A program made the translations under genes and the position numbers. A model generated the notes under the pieces. The model was not told where the DNA came from. It did not search any database and worked only from the letters and a program-made list of their open reading frames with translations. A stretch of DNA of 64,000 nt from Rhexocercosporidium sp. MPI-PUGE-AT-0058 (lineage: Eukaryota > Ascomycota > Leotiomycetes > Helotiales): contig JAGTJL010000016.1 of NCBI GenBank assembly GCA_020746875.1, forward strand, positions 1,364,001 to 1,428,000. Direction: 5' to 3'. Position 1 is the first letter of the stretch. Each line of letters starts with the position of its first letter. This document shows, one piece after another, positions 11,852 to 22,780 of the stretch.

Positions 11852-14494
11852 AGTGAATGATATCGAAGTACAACCCGAATGTTTTGTCTTAGTCGTCCTC
11901 AATTGAGTGGGAAGAAGAGATTGAAGGATCGCTGGATCTCTGTATCAGATCACTGCTGAGGCTTGACTCTGGAGGTCTGCTTGATATCCCATTCTTGGAG
12001 GGAGAACTGGACTGTTATATAAAAATGCCATATCTCTGAGTGCCACCACTTGTGCAAGGATTACCGGCAAGGATAGGATAGCTTGGGGAGCACCAAAAGT
12101 CCGGCCAACGGACGACGCCGGCATGAGGATAGAGAGGTGGATGAGGGAGTGGAGTGCACCGTGAAAGCTCCCACCAGTCGGCAAAGTGCTCTGGGCCGGC
12201 AAGATGAACCCTGCAGCTTGTATCGCAAGGCTTGGACATCGAATTTAGTCACTGATAAGGAAGCACACGACAACCAACGACGACGAAGGGAAGAGGACGA
12301 AATGAGTGCGAGAGAGCTATCACCGACGCCTAGCCAGCTCTAGACTCGGGCACTACCAAGAGCTAGAATATTTCCCTTTCACTGGAACGCATCTGCTGGA
12401 AGATTGATAGTGTCAGGATCCTAGAGCTCTGTATCAAAACTCCACGGAACGAAGTGACAAAGAGGTAAGTACCCAGTCTTTCCCGTAGCAGGAGCAGTGT
12501 AGTAGTGCTGCTCGCCCGCGTCGCCCGCGATCATCAAGCAAGGAGAAGAAGTGGGCGAGTTTTCATCCCGTTATCTGCTGTACGCCACACCCCTCGCCTG
12601 TGTCTCTTCCCGGCTTGACAGCGACGCTCAAGCTTTTGCTTGGCTCTTGTCCCCAGCCAGGATGTTTATCATGCCCAATCATCCTCATGAAGTTGCGGTA
12701 ACTACTGTATACTCCGTAGGGAAATGCACTTCTGTGAAGGTGGTCGGCGGACAGCTAGAACGCTCCATATCGCGGCATCCGGCGCCCTCTGAAGCTTGAC
12801 CTTGCGACTCGATGGTCTGTATCGTTGCAGCCACAAGCCTCAATGCGGAGTGATTAAATGGGAGAGTGCTGCTTGTGTGGGGATATGCATGCAAGTTCGC
12901 GTGAAAGCGTGTGCCAGGGAGATAGAAGCCTGCCAGTTGGTTTCGAGGTCTTCTGTTCCTCGTGTTTCCAGGGGTGCTGTCTGTGTGTAGCTCTGGATGT
13001 AGGATAGCCGTTTGGGAGAAGATTCGAAGTCTGTTGTGCAAAGTTGTACTGGATTCAACGGCTCTGAACATTGCGATGGGCATCACAAAAGCGGGGTGAG
13101 GAAACAGGATGTGTAGCCTGGACAGTCGCGACGAATTCACAGCTGGAAGACTACTTCTGAATCGTCAACCAATGTGCCTGTAGAATCTGATAACCTTGGT
13201 ATTGCGCACCAGTACAGTAGGAAGTGACAACAAGACGATAAAAAAAAAGAATGAAAGTGTAGCGCCGACGACAACAACCAATGAATGATACTAGCACTCA
13301 TCGATAGTTAGCTATGCTTGATTAGGACAAGCGGAGAACTTGGGAACATCTCAATGCCTTGCCTCTCATCGCCTTTCTTATCTTCTTCCTCTCTTCTAAA
13401 GCTTGTCTCCTCTGCCATGTTGGTGGATATCGCAAGTGCTCATCCCAACCTCACGATCTCCACATTCCAGCCTTGCAGATCCAGTCCAGGTGTGGCCAAT
13501 CCGCAGCACGGTAAAGTTCAGGGAGGGCGGCGGCAACCTACAGATCTGGTGGCCGGACGCTTCCCCCCTCCTGAAGGTCAGCCACTGGATTTGTCCCATC
13601 CAACAGACCAGCGTATCGAGTTTTGCTATGGGCCAATTGGTGTTGAGTCTCCAAGATCCTTCTTTTCCTCGCATTCCAAGACACTTTGTGTCGAGGCCGG
13701 TCTCAGCTATCGGAATCGCCCGATACCCTCGTTCAGTCAATAAATACGCTCGTCATGATCGCTCTGTTCAGCCGCAAATTCATTTTTGGCGCCTGTTTCG
13801 AACCGAGTATTTGAAATGGTGAACTTGGTGCATATAATGGAGACGGCTAAATACAGTTTTGAAAAGACTCGTTCAGATCCATCCTTGCGTCCTTACCAAA
13901 GACTTAACAACCTTCACCTTTTCTAAATGATATGCAGCCTCTTGAACTCAACCAAGAGTACTACTGCAAGAACCCACGACAGCAAAAACATGCTAGTCAT
14001 GGATCTGATCATGTGGTTATAACCTGTACCTACACAGTACGTGCCTCGCATATGCTTCTTCCCAGTAGTTCATTCCAGGACCCGAGAAAGTCTACCACTC
14101 CCCCTCGCAATTTGGATAACCCGACTGCTGACTGTACAATCCGGATTGGCAACTGTACTTCACCGGAAAGCTTAAGGGCCGAAGTGGCAGTGATCCGTTT
14201 TGGTCAAACCTGCTGTGCTTTTGAAACGCTGCAGGCTTTTTGACCTGTCAATTCAAAGGACACAAACAGAGAAACATGAAGCGAGGAAGCAAGGGATCAC
14301 CAACAACGTATCCATAACCTGCAAGTCTGCTTTCGTTCACTGTATCTTCGTTTCGAAAGCTTTCTCTGCATTGTCTATTGCTCATACCGCCATTTATCGA
14401 ACTGGATATTCCCCCAAACCAGTATTACACCTTTCCCTCTACAAACGCCAGCCATCTAATCCCAAAAGCAAACCTAGAAATCCCACCACAGCCC
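11852..14494. other. Long intergenic region, no gene seen
   Basis: About 2.6 kb upstream of the permease contains several open frames of 80-150 codons (for example 12685-13140 minus and 13318-13822 plus). They overlap on opposite strands, have no domains and show no usable splice links. A/T-rich patches and short homopolymers occur (a run of A at 13240). I read the left part as permease promoter and the right part as GNAT 3' flank. Confidence 0.4.
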
Positions 14495-15043
14495 TCAAAG
14501 CTTCTTACTCAAGATCCAATCCGTCTGCACACACTCCCCCAACTTAAAATCATGCACCCCAATCTTCCCAAATCCCAATCTCTCGTACACCTTCTGCGCC
14601 TTGAAATTCTCCTCCCATACACCCAACCAGAGCGTCTCAAAGCCTTGCTCCCTTGCCATCTCTTCAATTCTATTTACAAGCTTCTTCCCAATGCCCGCCC
14701 CATGACAGTCCTCAGAGACGTACAAGCGTTGCAGTTCCACCGTCTTTCCTACGCCGGCTAGACAAGGCTCCGTGGTTCCTCGAGTTAGCTGCGAGAAGCC
14801 CACGACGTGATCATGAGAATCGGTCGCGACTATCGTGTCGATATTCGGGTTGGAGATGTCAGATGTTATGGCGAGGGTGCTATATGCTAAGTTGAGATAG
14901 GCTCCTAGGTCTGCGGAGGAGAGAGAGTGCCCGAAGCTGGAGGTAATTACCCGTGATCCGAGTGATGAGATTGCCTCGGCGTCATTGGGTTTGGCGGGGC
15001 GAATGGTGAATCTTCGTCTCACTGGTGATGTTGATTCAGCCAT
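14495..15043 (-). CDS. GNAT family N-acetyltransferase
   Basis: This is an intronless frame of 182 residues from ATG at 15043; the two extra codons upstream would need a GTG start. The fold markers are clear. IRPAKPNDAEAISSL begins strand 1 and helix 1. VVGFSQL forms strand 4 ahead of the LQRLYVSEDCHGAGIGKKL acetyl-CoA pyrophosphate loop (Gln/His-x-x-Gly-x-Gly, residues about 105-122). A C-terminal ENFKAQKVYERLGFGKIG motif follows. The enzyme transfers acetyl from acetyl-CoA to an amine, but the acceptor cannot be told. It is divergent from the PaiB-like gene across about 0.9 kb. In bacteria paiA encodes a GNAT enzyme and paiB is its operon neighbour, so the adjacency is curious (see findings). 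Confidence 0.9.
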   Translation of the reverse strand: MAESTSPVRRRFTIRPAKPNDAEAISSLGSRVITSSFGHSLSSADLGAYLNLAYSTLAITSDISNPNIDTIVATDSHDHVVGFSQLTRGTTEPCLAGVGKTVELQRLYVSEDCHGAGIGKKLVNRIEEMAREQGFETLWLGVWEENFKAQKVYERLGFGKIGVHDFKLGECVQTDWILSKKL

Positions 15044-15925
15044 TTTCACTTAATGTCTCTGATGAAAGTGGTGCTTGAGTTGAGGTTGATGAGTCTTAGG
15101 ACTTAATTAGTGGGATCTGGAATTTAGATTTGACGCCTTTGATCAACACGACACATCAACACTTTATATTGCATCTAATACTCGGAGTATGACTCACTAC
15201 AAATCCGCACTCGCTCAAATATCCGTGACTTTGTATTGCCCAGTGTTGAAAATATTTTCATCTACACGGACGCTGGACTTACTCGGCATTCAAAACCTGA
15301 CATGAGAAGGGCGTGGTCTCCGGCGGGGAATTAGTTAGCCGATTTTCCTAAGCGAGCATACTCCGTCTCCACTACTTTTTAAACTCGATGTATTTATAGT
15401 ACTATACAAATAAATCATATTGTTGGAAATGTTTCAAAATAGATCTTTTTCTAACCTCAATTATGACCTGTTAATTCGACGATAGCTGTTCGTAGAACTG
15501 CAAGCTTGTCCTGAAAAGAGAGTCTTTTGGAATCAACCGCCTAATTCTCCGCCGGAGAAGCCAAGCCTCTACCCATTTAGTGTAAGCCCAGAGAGGAATT
15601 GCGAACCGACAGAACTCCGTTCCGAACACCGAAAAACGTCTTCAGTCATAACCCAATCGTTAGCAACGTTCTAGAAGCACCTCACTCAACATATTTTTCG
15701 AAGATTATCAGATTTATATCAATGCGGAATCTTCTGCAAAAGTCTTCTTGTTTCTTTCAACAGATATTGAATTACAGCTTCTTCAATCCAGTCACACTTC
15801 TGCATCTCTGAATATAGTACAAAACCTCGCGTTATTACCTCAAGAGGAAACCCTCACTTTCACATTCAAAGTTTGAGATACTACAGCTACTCACTTCCCA
15901 TTCTCAAACACTTAAAGCCTCAACC
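15044..15925. promoter_or_regulatory. Divergent promoter between GNAT and PaiB-like genes
   Basis: About 880 nt of A/T-rich DNA without a plausible gene separates the two divergent starts. It contains TATTTATAGTACTATA-type sequence near 15390-15410 that could supply TATA elements in either direction. Confidence 0.4.
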
Positions 15926-16702
15926 ATGTACCTCCGAGCAGTTCACACGGATTTGCATCTCCCAACCCTGTACAGATTTATTGTCAATAACCCTCTCGGA
16001 ATCTTCACAACCTCCCTCCCCTCAACCCAGTTCCATACCATCCAAAGCAGTCATATCCCCTGGGTTCTCGATATCCCAGATTCCTCCTCAGACTCGGAAA
16101 CAGGTTCCCCACCAAAACCCCGACTGAGAGGGCATCTCGCACGCGCCAACCCCCAAACCAAAGCCCTAATCGAGTCCGCCACCCAAACATCCTCCAATAC
16201 CCTCCAATCCGAAGTAATGATCCTCTTCAACAGCCCCTCACACCATTACGTCACCCCCAAATTCTACGTGGAAACCAAGCCCTCAACTGGAAAAGTCGTA
16301 CCGACTTGGAACTACAGCGCCGTGCAAGTCTACGGCACAGCCACGATCCATTTCGACAGCTCCTCCCCCACCACGGGGGAGTTTTTGACGAAGCAGATTG
16401 ATGATCTGTCGAAGCAGAGCGAGGAGGGTGTTTTTGGATTTACAGGGAAGGAGGGGAGAGAGAAGGCTTGGAGTGTGAGTGATGCACCGGAGAGTTATGT
16501 GGCGTTGTTGAAGAAGGCTATTATCGGGATTGAAATCGAGGTTGAGAGCGTGGAGGGTAAGTTTAAGATGAGTCAGGAGTCCAAGGAGGGGGATAGAGAG
16601 GGGGTTATTAGAGGGTTTGAGGCGTTGGGGACGGAGGCGGGGGATGAGATTGCGAGGACGGTTAAGGAGAGGGGGGAGATGAAGAACAGTGGGAAGGCGT
16701 AG
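15926..16702 (+). CDS. PaiB-like FMN-binding split-barrel protein
   Basis: This is an intronless frame of 258 residues with a good start context (CAACCATGTAC). The N-terminal region (MYLRAVHTDLHLPTLYRFIV) and the middle (GHLARANPQ; VMILFNSPSHHYVTPKFY; VPTWNYSAVQVYGTA) are the signature blocks of the PaiB family. Its flavin-reductase-like split barrel binds FMN and dimerises. Bacillus PaiB was described as a negative regulator of sporulation and protease genes. In fungi the role is unproven, and an FMN-dependent or haem-degradation-like function is possible. The C-terminal 70 residues are charged and variable. The family call is secure; a regulatory function is not. Confidence 0.88.
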   Translation: MYLRAVHTDLHLPTLYRFIVNNPLGIFTTSLPSTQFHTIQSSHIPWVLDIPDSSSDSETGSPPKPRLRGHLARANPQTKALIESATQTSSNTLQSEVMILFNSPSHHYVTPKFYVETKPSTGKVVPTWNYSAVQVYGTATIHFDSSSPTTGEFLTKQIDDLSKQSEEGVFGFTGKEGREKAWSVSDAPESYVALLKKAIIGIEIEVESVEGKFKMSQESKEGDREGVIRGFEALGTEAGDEIARTVKERGEMKNSGKA

Positions 16703-17548
16703 TGAGTAGAGATTGTTGACAACCGAGATGTCAGGACTTGAATTTCTGAGGGAGGGGTTTCAGTCGCTTTTTGGGAAGGATGAAGCATTCGAAGCTGGTC
16801 TGAGAGGAGTCTATTCCGAGAAAACAATCATCTCGCTAAACTCGGCTCATGGCTGGCCAACTTCACTTAAGAAGATCAGAAAATGCACTGCTATATTATT
16901 TTACAAGATAGGCATATTCACAAAGAGTTAGTTCAATCTAGATATATCGTAAGGCTCTATGTGCACTTATCATCAAGTGTAAGTGTAGACTAAAAAAGGA
17001 GGCAGCATTCTCATATGCTTAGTTTTTATCTCCCGCATCACTTCATCCCCATCACCCTTTCCCTTGGATGAAAGAAAATGATAGATCTCTCAGCCCGTGT
17101 TAAGAGGCTCCTCCCTTATTCCCATAGCTTTAAGCATGCAATCATCTGCTCCTATCAGCAGATCACGACTGAATAGCGTAGTTCCTACTTGCCGGCTCCT
17201 ACTTGATGAAGACCATACTACTTTCGTCCATATGAGTTTCTGCTGGTTGTGCCGACTAAGAAGGCTGTCCAGACTCTAGCAAAGCATGCTCTGATGCCAA
17301 AAAAAATTCATTGCTAACAAGACTGCACCGTAATCTAGCAGGTAGGTGGGCTGAACATTGAAGACAAGAAAGCAAGAGAGCATATCAGTATTAAGTGTGA
17401 AAAGTACTCGTCGTTTGTATGCAATTACGCACGTACTACCCATATGAATACAAGCAAACGCCATCAACATCATAATGTGCCAAGAACCCCGTCCCTTTTC
17501 CATATAACAGCCGCAAGAAAAACAAGAAGACGAAAAGAACCTCGTGGC
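16703..17548. other. Convergent intergenic region (PaiB-like / PEX13)
   Basis: This is 3' flanking DNA of two convergent genes. Open frames are short and featureless. I see no RNA gene or repeat. Confidence 0.45.
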
Positions 17549-19009
17549 TCAGGAGTAGAACTGGCTCTTCTGGAAACTCTCTACGTTCATGTCGCCTGCT
17601 TTGCCAGTGACAACAGGAGCCTTAGTCTGGCTTGTCAGGCTACTTGTTCTGCTTCCGCTCTGGCTTGCAGACTTGATCTCTGCTACCGGCCCACCTGGTC
17701 GTCTTGCAACCTCGAGGTAAACACCTGGAAGATAGCCCATACGTCCATCTCGGGCTCGACATCTCCACCATTCACTTGGGTTGCCCATGGGATCACTCTT
17801 GCTCAATACTGCGACCAAATCGCCCTTCTTTACCTCCAGATCAATCCCCTGCACTGCTGCTCCTGCCTCAGGTGTGAAGTCGTACAGGACTCTGCAGAAG
17901 TCGAGCTTGGAGGGATCGATTTGTGCTTGAATAGGTTGACCATCCGGCCCAATCTGCATCTGTCCCGATGCAGCCAGTCTCCGCTGTTCTTCTTCTTGCG
18001 ATGCTGCAAGCGCCTTGATGAGCTTACCCATCAGATATGGAAGACCGAACGCAGCGGCCAAGAAGAAGAGGAAGGGCTTCTTGCTTGGTCGTGGTGCTTG
18101 GGCCGGCGTGCCATCTGGGTGGAACTTTCGTCCCTCAAAAGAGGCAAAGGCGCTGGGTGTCAAAGCCATAGCATCTGCTGGTGGTGGTCGACCGGTTATC
18201 TTCGCAAATAACGTCCGTAGCCATCGCATCAATGTGAATATTCCCAGTATCGATCCGAGTGTGTTTCTGAGGTTTCCAAACTGTTCTGCAACGGATACCA
18301 TTGCTACAATAGGTTAGCTTTTGTGGCGGTCTGGCAACGAAACATTGATCTTACCGAAAAAGCTGGAATGGGTGGCCATATATGTGCTCTCGAGCATCTG
18401 GGCAAACCCGCCAAATGCCCCTACTATGCTCTCGATGATCTGGAAAGTCGCCTGGGTGTTCTGCGTGAACCCATTTGTCAAGCTATTAGGGTCATTCGGG
18501 TCTCCCTGCATGCCTCCCATCCCACCATACATCCCTCCTCCGTAGCCCCCATAACCCATACCACCCATACCACCCATACCTCCCATCCCGCCCATTCCAC
18601 CATACATCCCCCCTCCGTATCCCATCCCACCCATACCTCCCATCCTTGAGTATGGCGATGAATATGTTGAGCCTATTCCGCCATACGGAGATGCTACGCC
18701 ACCGAGTCTATTCGCGCCGTAGGGAGAGTACGCAGATGCGTTTCTGTTGACGGCGGATGTGAGAGATGACGGCCGTTCAGGCACGGCTGGTGCTCCAGCT
18801 GCAGCAGTCGAAGTCGTAGCAGATACCGGACTTGAGACAGCGTTGCCTGTAGCCATTCCTGTAGATGTTGGCAGACCTAGAGATTCGCGCGGACTATCAG
18901 CGTCTCTCATTTCAAAGCAACAACGAGAAGTGTCCGAGGTTAACAAACCTGAGCTTGCGCCTGCACCTGCTGCCCGTTCCCACGGCTTGGGAGGTGATAC
19001 TGTGGACAT
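17549..19009 (-). CDS. PEX13: Peroxin 13, peroxisomal docking/import pore protein
   Basis: Three exons (18949-19009, 18355-18876, 17549-18303) give 445 residues. The N-terminus has the conserved PPKPWER motif. Residues of about 80-150 are a Gly/Met/Tyr-rich tract of MGGMGGMGYGG repeats. A conserved membrane domain follows (FAMVSVAEQFGNLRNTLGS onward), with two hydrophobic helices. A C-terminal SH3 domain (FCRVLYDFTPEAG through WWRCRARDGRMGYLPGVYLEV) binds Pex14 and Pex5. Pex13 sits in the peroxisomal membrane and builds the matrix-protein import gate; its YG-rich tract is known to form an FG-nucleoporin-like meshwork. Intron 1 (18877-18948) is 72 nt, divisible by three and free of stops, so retention would add 24 residues. 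The other intron is 51 nt. Confidence 0.95.
18533..18650 (-). repeat. Gly/Met/Tyr-coding tandem repeat in PEX13
   Basis: Short degenerate units of about 9-12 nt (CCCATACCACCC-like on the plus strand) repeat many times and encode GGM, GGMGY and GGGMYGGMGG blocks. The array is an in-frame coding minisatellite and is likely to vary in length between strains. Confidence 0.75.
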
Positions 19010-20138
19010 TGTGTCAACTTCGCGATCCCTCTTTGCCCTGGAGGCCCGAATCGACCGTTGGGGAGCTTATCGTCTCGAGTTGGTTGTAGATGTCCGAACG
19101 GTCGTGAAGTTGGAGCGCAAGCTTGTGACGTTCGGAGGCGAGAGGGCCAAGACTCGTAGAAATGTTTTTGCGGGGTTCGGGTAACGCCGATGATCAAAAT
19201 AAGACTGAATGGAATGAAAGAATTTTTCGAGGTGAATGTAGTTAGCAGAATTTATTCCTATCTCTTTCGATTCCATTCAGAGGACCGAGTAGGTAGAGAA
19301 TTTACCCAACTCTTCTCATTACTAGTCACGGCTCCTAGGCTCGTGGATTCCCTTCCGAGGCTGGGAACCTCGGCTGAAAATACAGTACATATGCCAAGCG
19401 AAGAGCCTCCCTTAAATCTGGGAAAACGTGGAGCGTATGGCTTCATAGTCAGCGAGGGTCATAGAACATTACTACCTTTTGGTAACTTTGTATGAGATTT
19501 TAGCTTACGACTGACTTATATTTTCATTCTTCGTTCTTCTCAATACATTGGATACCTAAGGCAAGAGAAGTCACAAAGAGGTAACGGCGGAGGTACTAAT
19601 TATTCTATGTGAATGCACTTACGCTCTAAGCCTTCGCTTGGACTGGGAGGGATATCATCACAAAAAGCACATGCTTCACGCTACTCTAGCCACATATGCA
19701 AGAGCCCGTGAGAAAGTCCCATCAGCCTCCATAAATCCATACAATTTATCGCTTAACGTGGTGACAAAGCCAAAATTACAAAGAAAATAGGCCCTCTACG
19801 CTCTCGACCTTCAAGAAGAGATTGAGGCATACATTCACAAGTCGAACTTATCATGAATGTAGTCAAGGCTGCAGACATTCTAGAATCTAAAGCCATAAAT
19901 ATCCAGGCTTTCACAGAAGGCTTTGCAGATATCCGAAGATAACCAGTTGGTCCAGTAAAGACAGTCGCAATGCGCCTCATCTCATGAGACCAGTTGGTGT
20001 TAAGAAAGTACTTGTTTCGTTGGTAACAACTCTAAATTTTTACTCTGGCCTTGAGAACAGAATGCTATCCAATTTTGAAGCAAGCTGAGAATAAAACTAA
20101 CAGCAACTAAGAAATACAATACATTGTCCTTGTGCCCT
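19010..20138. other. Intergenic region (PEX13 promoter / NmrA gene 3' flank)
   Basis: About 1.1 kb contains no convincing gene. The 19190-19495 plus-strand frame and the 19753-19980 minus-strand frame have no domains or splice partners. The left part should hold the PEX13 promoter. Confidence 0.45.
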
Positions 20139-21242
20139 TTACTTCAGTTCAGCAAAAGCCGGAGCCTTTGTAGCCATGAATTCCTTCCAAGTCGTGAGCT
20201 TATCGACCAAGATCTAATCACCAGGTCAGTAAATTATTAACCACTTCAAATTGAAGCAACTTACCGAATGACTCTCTTCCAAACTTTCTCCGCCGTAGTA
20301 ACCAAACTCAGATAGAAGTCTCATATTTTGGAGCAACTCCTCTCCAATCTCAGCTGACATGCCTTTAGAAGCTAAAGCATCCTTGTAGACCTGATGAGGA
20401 AGCTCGACAGCCTTGGCCGTCTTTCCAGCCTCTGGGAATTGCTCTTTGAATTCCTTGAGAATCTCGTCTATGGTGTAGTAATCTGTGGCGCCGTAGATTC
20501 GCTTGCCGAGGACTTTCTCGCGGTTGAGTAGGATTCCTTTGACGAACTTACCGACGTCGTCGGCGGTATTGAGAAGTGGGATGGGTGCTGATGTTGGGAT
20601 TGGTAGGGCGAGAGTCCAGTCATTGCCAACTTGACGGAAGGCGGATCCCGGGAGGTTGGACATGTAGAATCCTGGCATGAAATAGGTTGCTGGCATTCCG
20701 GTACCCTGAATGTATTGTTCGATGTGAGCTTTGGAATCAAAGTGTAGAACCTTGGTCAGAACACCCTTGGTAACTAGACGAAGTTAATGATAGGTCTTGG
20801 TGATTCACGAAAGATTCTTACGCTCGGAAACATTCATCAAACTGCTCCATACAAAGTGCTGAACCCCAGCTTCTTTTGCAGCATCCGCCATCGCCTTTCC
20901 CTGCTTCATCTCAACATCGGCGCTGTGACTCTCCCAGTAATTGGTCACTGCAAAGACGGCGTATGCTCCCTTCAACGCATTCTGCAAAGTGGAAGCATTG
21001 TTAAGATCGGCCTAATGTGAAGAGTCAGCTTGTTGAAGTCAAAAGATTGGCGAGGAACTTACGGCAACAGTTTCAGCTCCCAAAGATTCGAGTGCTTTGG
21101 AGGACGGCTTGGAAATGTCACGAGTGACACCCCGAACTGTCCAGCTTTCTCTCATCCTCGCATCTCCAAGGATTGCCTTGACAACTGAACCACCTTGGAT
21201 CCCGGTGGCACCGAATACCACAAGAACTTTCTTTGCTGCCAT
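20139..21242 (-). CDS. NmrA-like NAD(P)-binding protein
   Basis: Four exons (21063-21242, 20822-21011, 20265-20773, 20139-20213) with introns of 48-51 nt give 317 residues. The N-terminus is a Rossmann strand and loop, [20 protein letters not shown], with GATGIQGG at residues 11-18. [20 protein letters not shown] and [11 protein letters not shown] follow in the usual NmrA order. [12 protein letters not shown] is the active-site strand. The fold is an atypical short-chain dehydrogenase that usually lacks the Tyr-Lys pair. Family members sense NAD(P) redox state (NmrA proper represses AreA) or act as reductases in secondary metabolism. The last coding exon is only 75 nt, a detail a gene caller could miss. 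Which subgroup applies is not clear from sequence alone. Confidence 0.9.
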
Positions 21243-22780
21243 TTTCTTGAGCGAGGGGCTGCAAGTTTGTAAATGATGTCTAAGAAGCGAGGTATGTGAT
21301 TATATTCGTAGTTTGTGGTGACTTCTGGGTTATGGAATGCAATATTGAATCTGATGACGGTGAATTAAACCACGAGATCTGTAGGATAGAACCTGATACT
21401 TATACCTTCCCACGTTACTGGTTTTCTCGTGTACTCTTTTGCCATCTCCAAGCTGCATCATGGCATCCTTGGACCCCTCATTTGCAAGCCACACTTCGAA
21501 TCAAACGGGCGCAGATACGACGGATGACAAATGACTGGCTAGTTTATGGAGTCTTACATGCTACTCTTTAGGCATAGCTGAAATAGCCTGTTGGAACCTC
21601 TTCCTGAGAGAAGGTAAGCGGAGAAGACTTCCAATCACCAGTGAACCTTGGGTGGGCCACCACTTCATCGCGACACCGAGCGCGAGAGAGCGAAGTCCGT
21701 GGTGCTTTTGTAAGCAAGGCTGCAGATTCTCAAAGTCTCCGAAATGTGTGCGGGTTCAACGGCTGGTTTTCATTGGTGGCCGGGTTTTGGAGGAAGAAAG
21801 CCGGCTGACCAATTTCGAGTCGATTCAGATCGTGTCTTACATCATAACCTACCGTAACTCCACTAATTTCTTAAGGTCGAGCATTCTACTCTAATCCAAA
21901 ATCCATCATGCACAGAATTGAGATAATTGCGAGAGCCGAAGGCCGAGTTAAAGTCTGCTTGTTATGACCTTCAAACGTTGCTTTTGTCATCAAGTGCTCA
22001 AACTTCCTTCGTCGCGATTCTTCGACCCCGAATCTCGCCGATGAGCTGTTAACTAACAAGACCAACAAGACCAACACGCAAAGTTTGGTTGAAAGGAGTT
22101 GGTTCCTTGATTCAATCAATCCGAAACTCTCTTTCCTTATATTTCTGAAGTCTTGCCTTCTGCGAATAACGCTTGCGTCTATTTTCAGAGAGATCTGCGG
22201 TAGTTGACGCCCGTTTAGATCTTTTCTACGCGCCTGGCAGCGGCCGCCGCATAACAAGCCTGCAGTCGTACAGTTTCACTAGACGAGGTACTGTAGCACC
22301 CTTCTGGGATATTTCTATTCATCAACAGCCTAAACCAGATCAGAAGCTCTTCAGCGTCTGTGCTGCCAATCGATGTGCCTGATGAGGGGCGACCAGTCTG
22401 TCGGGCCCTCAGACAGTGGCTAGCTAGGCGAAGGAGGACTTTCGAAACCTTGTAAATGGGCGCTATTCATCAAGATCGTTGCATTTGAAGGATCTTCGGC
22501 AGAATATGCAGAACAGTTTTCTAGTGGGGAAGTTTGCCTTGACTGTTGGTCTTTTGAAGTGTCTGTCCAATTATATGCGAGCAGAAGTTCACGACCTGCT
22601 CTTTTGAGAATCTCGATAGCACCTGCATATGAAATGGGCCTGCAGGAGAAATATAGGCGCCGCTTTGCCTTGCGATGGGCTGACTTCAAACTCCACTTAA
22701 TTTTGTTCATAAAGCTCCGTTCCTCGGCTTGAAGAGGTCAACCTTGCATCTTTCCTTATACTTTTTAAGGCTTTAACGAT
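21243..22780. other. Divergent intergenic region (NmrA-like / membrane protein)
   Basis: About 1.5 kb separates two divergent starts. The open frames (such as 21652-21894 plus and 21886-22257 minus) overlap and carry no domain. I see promoter DNA only. Confidence 0.45.

Noticed and set aside
12685..13822. Several 80-150-codon frames upstream of the permease
   Set aside because: They overlap in opposite strands, lack domains, and cannot be spliced into a longer coding region.
15044..15049. Longer GNAT start two codons upstream
   Set aside because: It would need GTG as start codon. The ATG at 15043 is the natural eukaryotic start.
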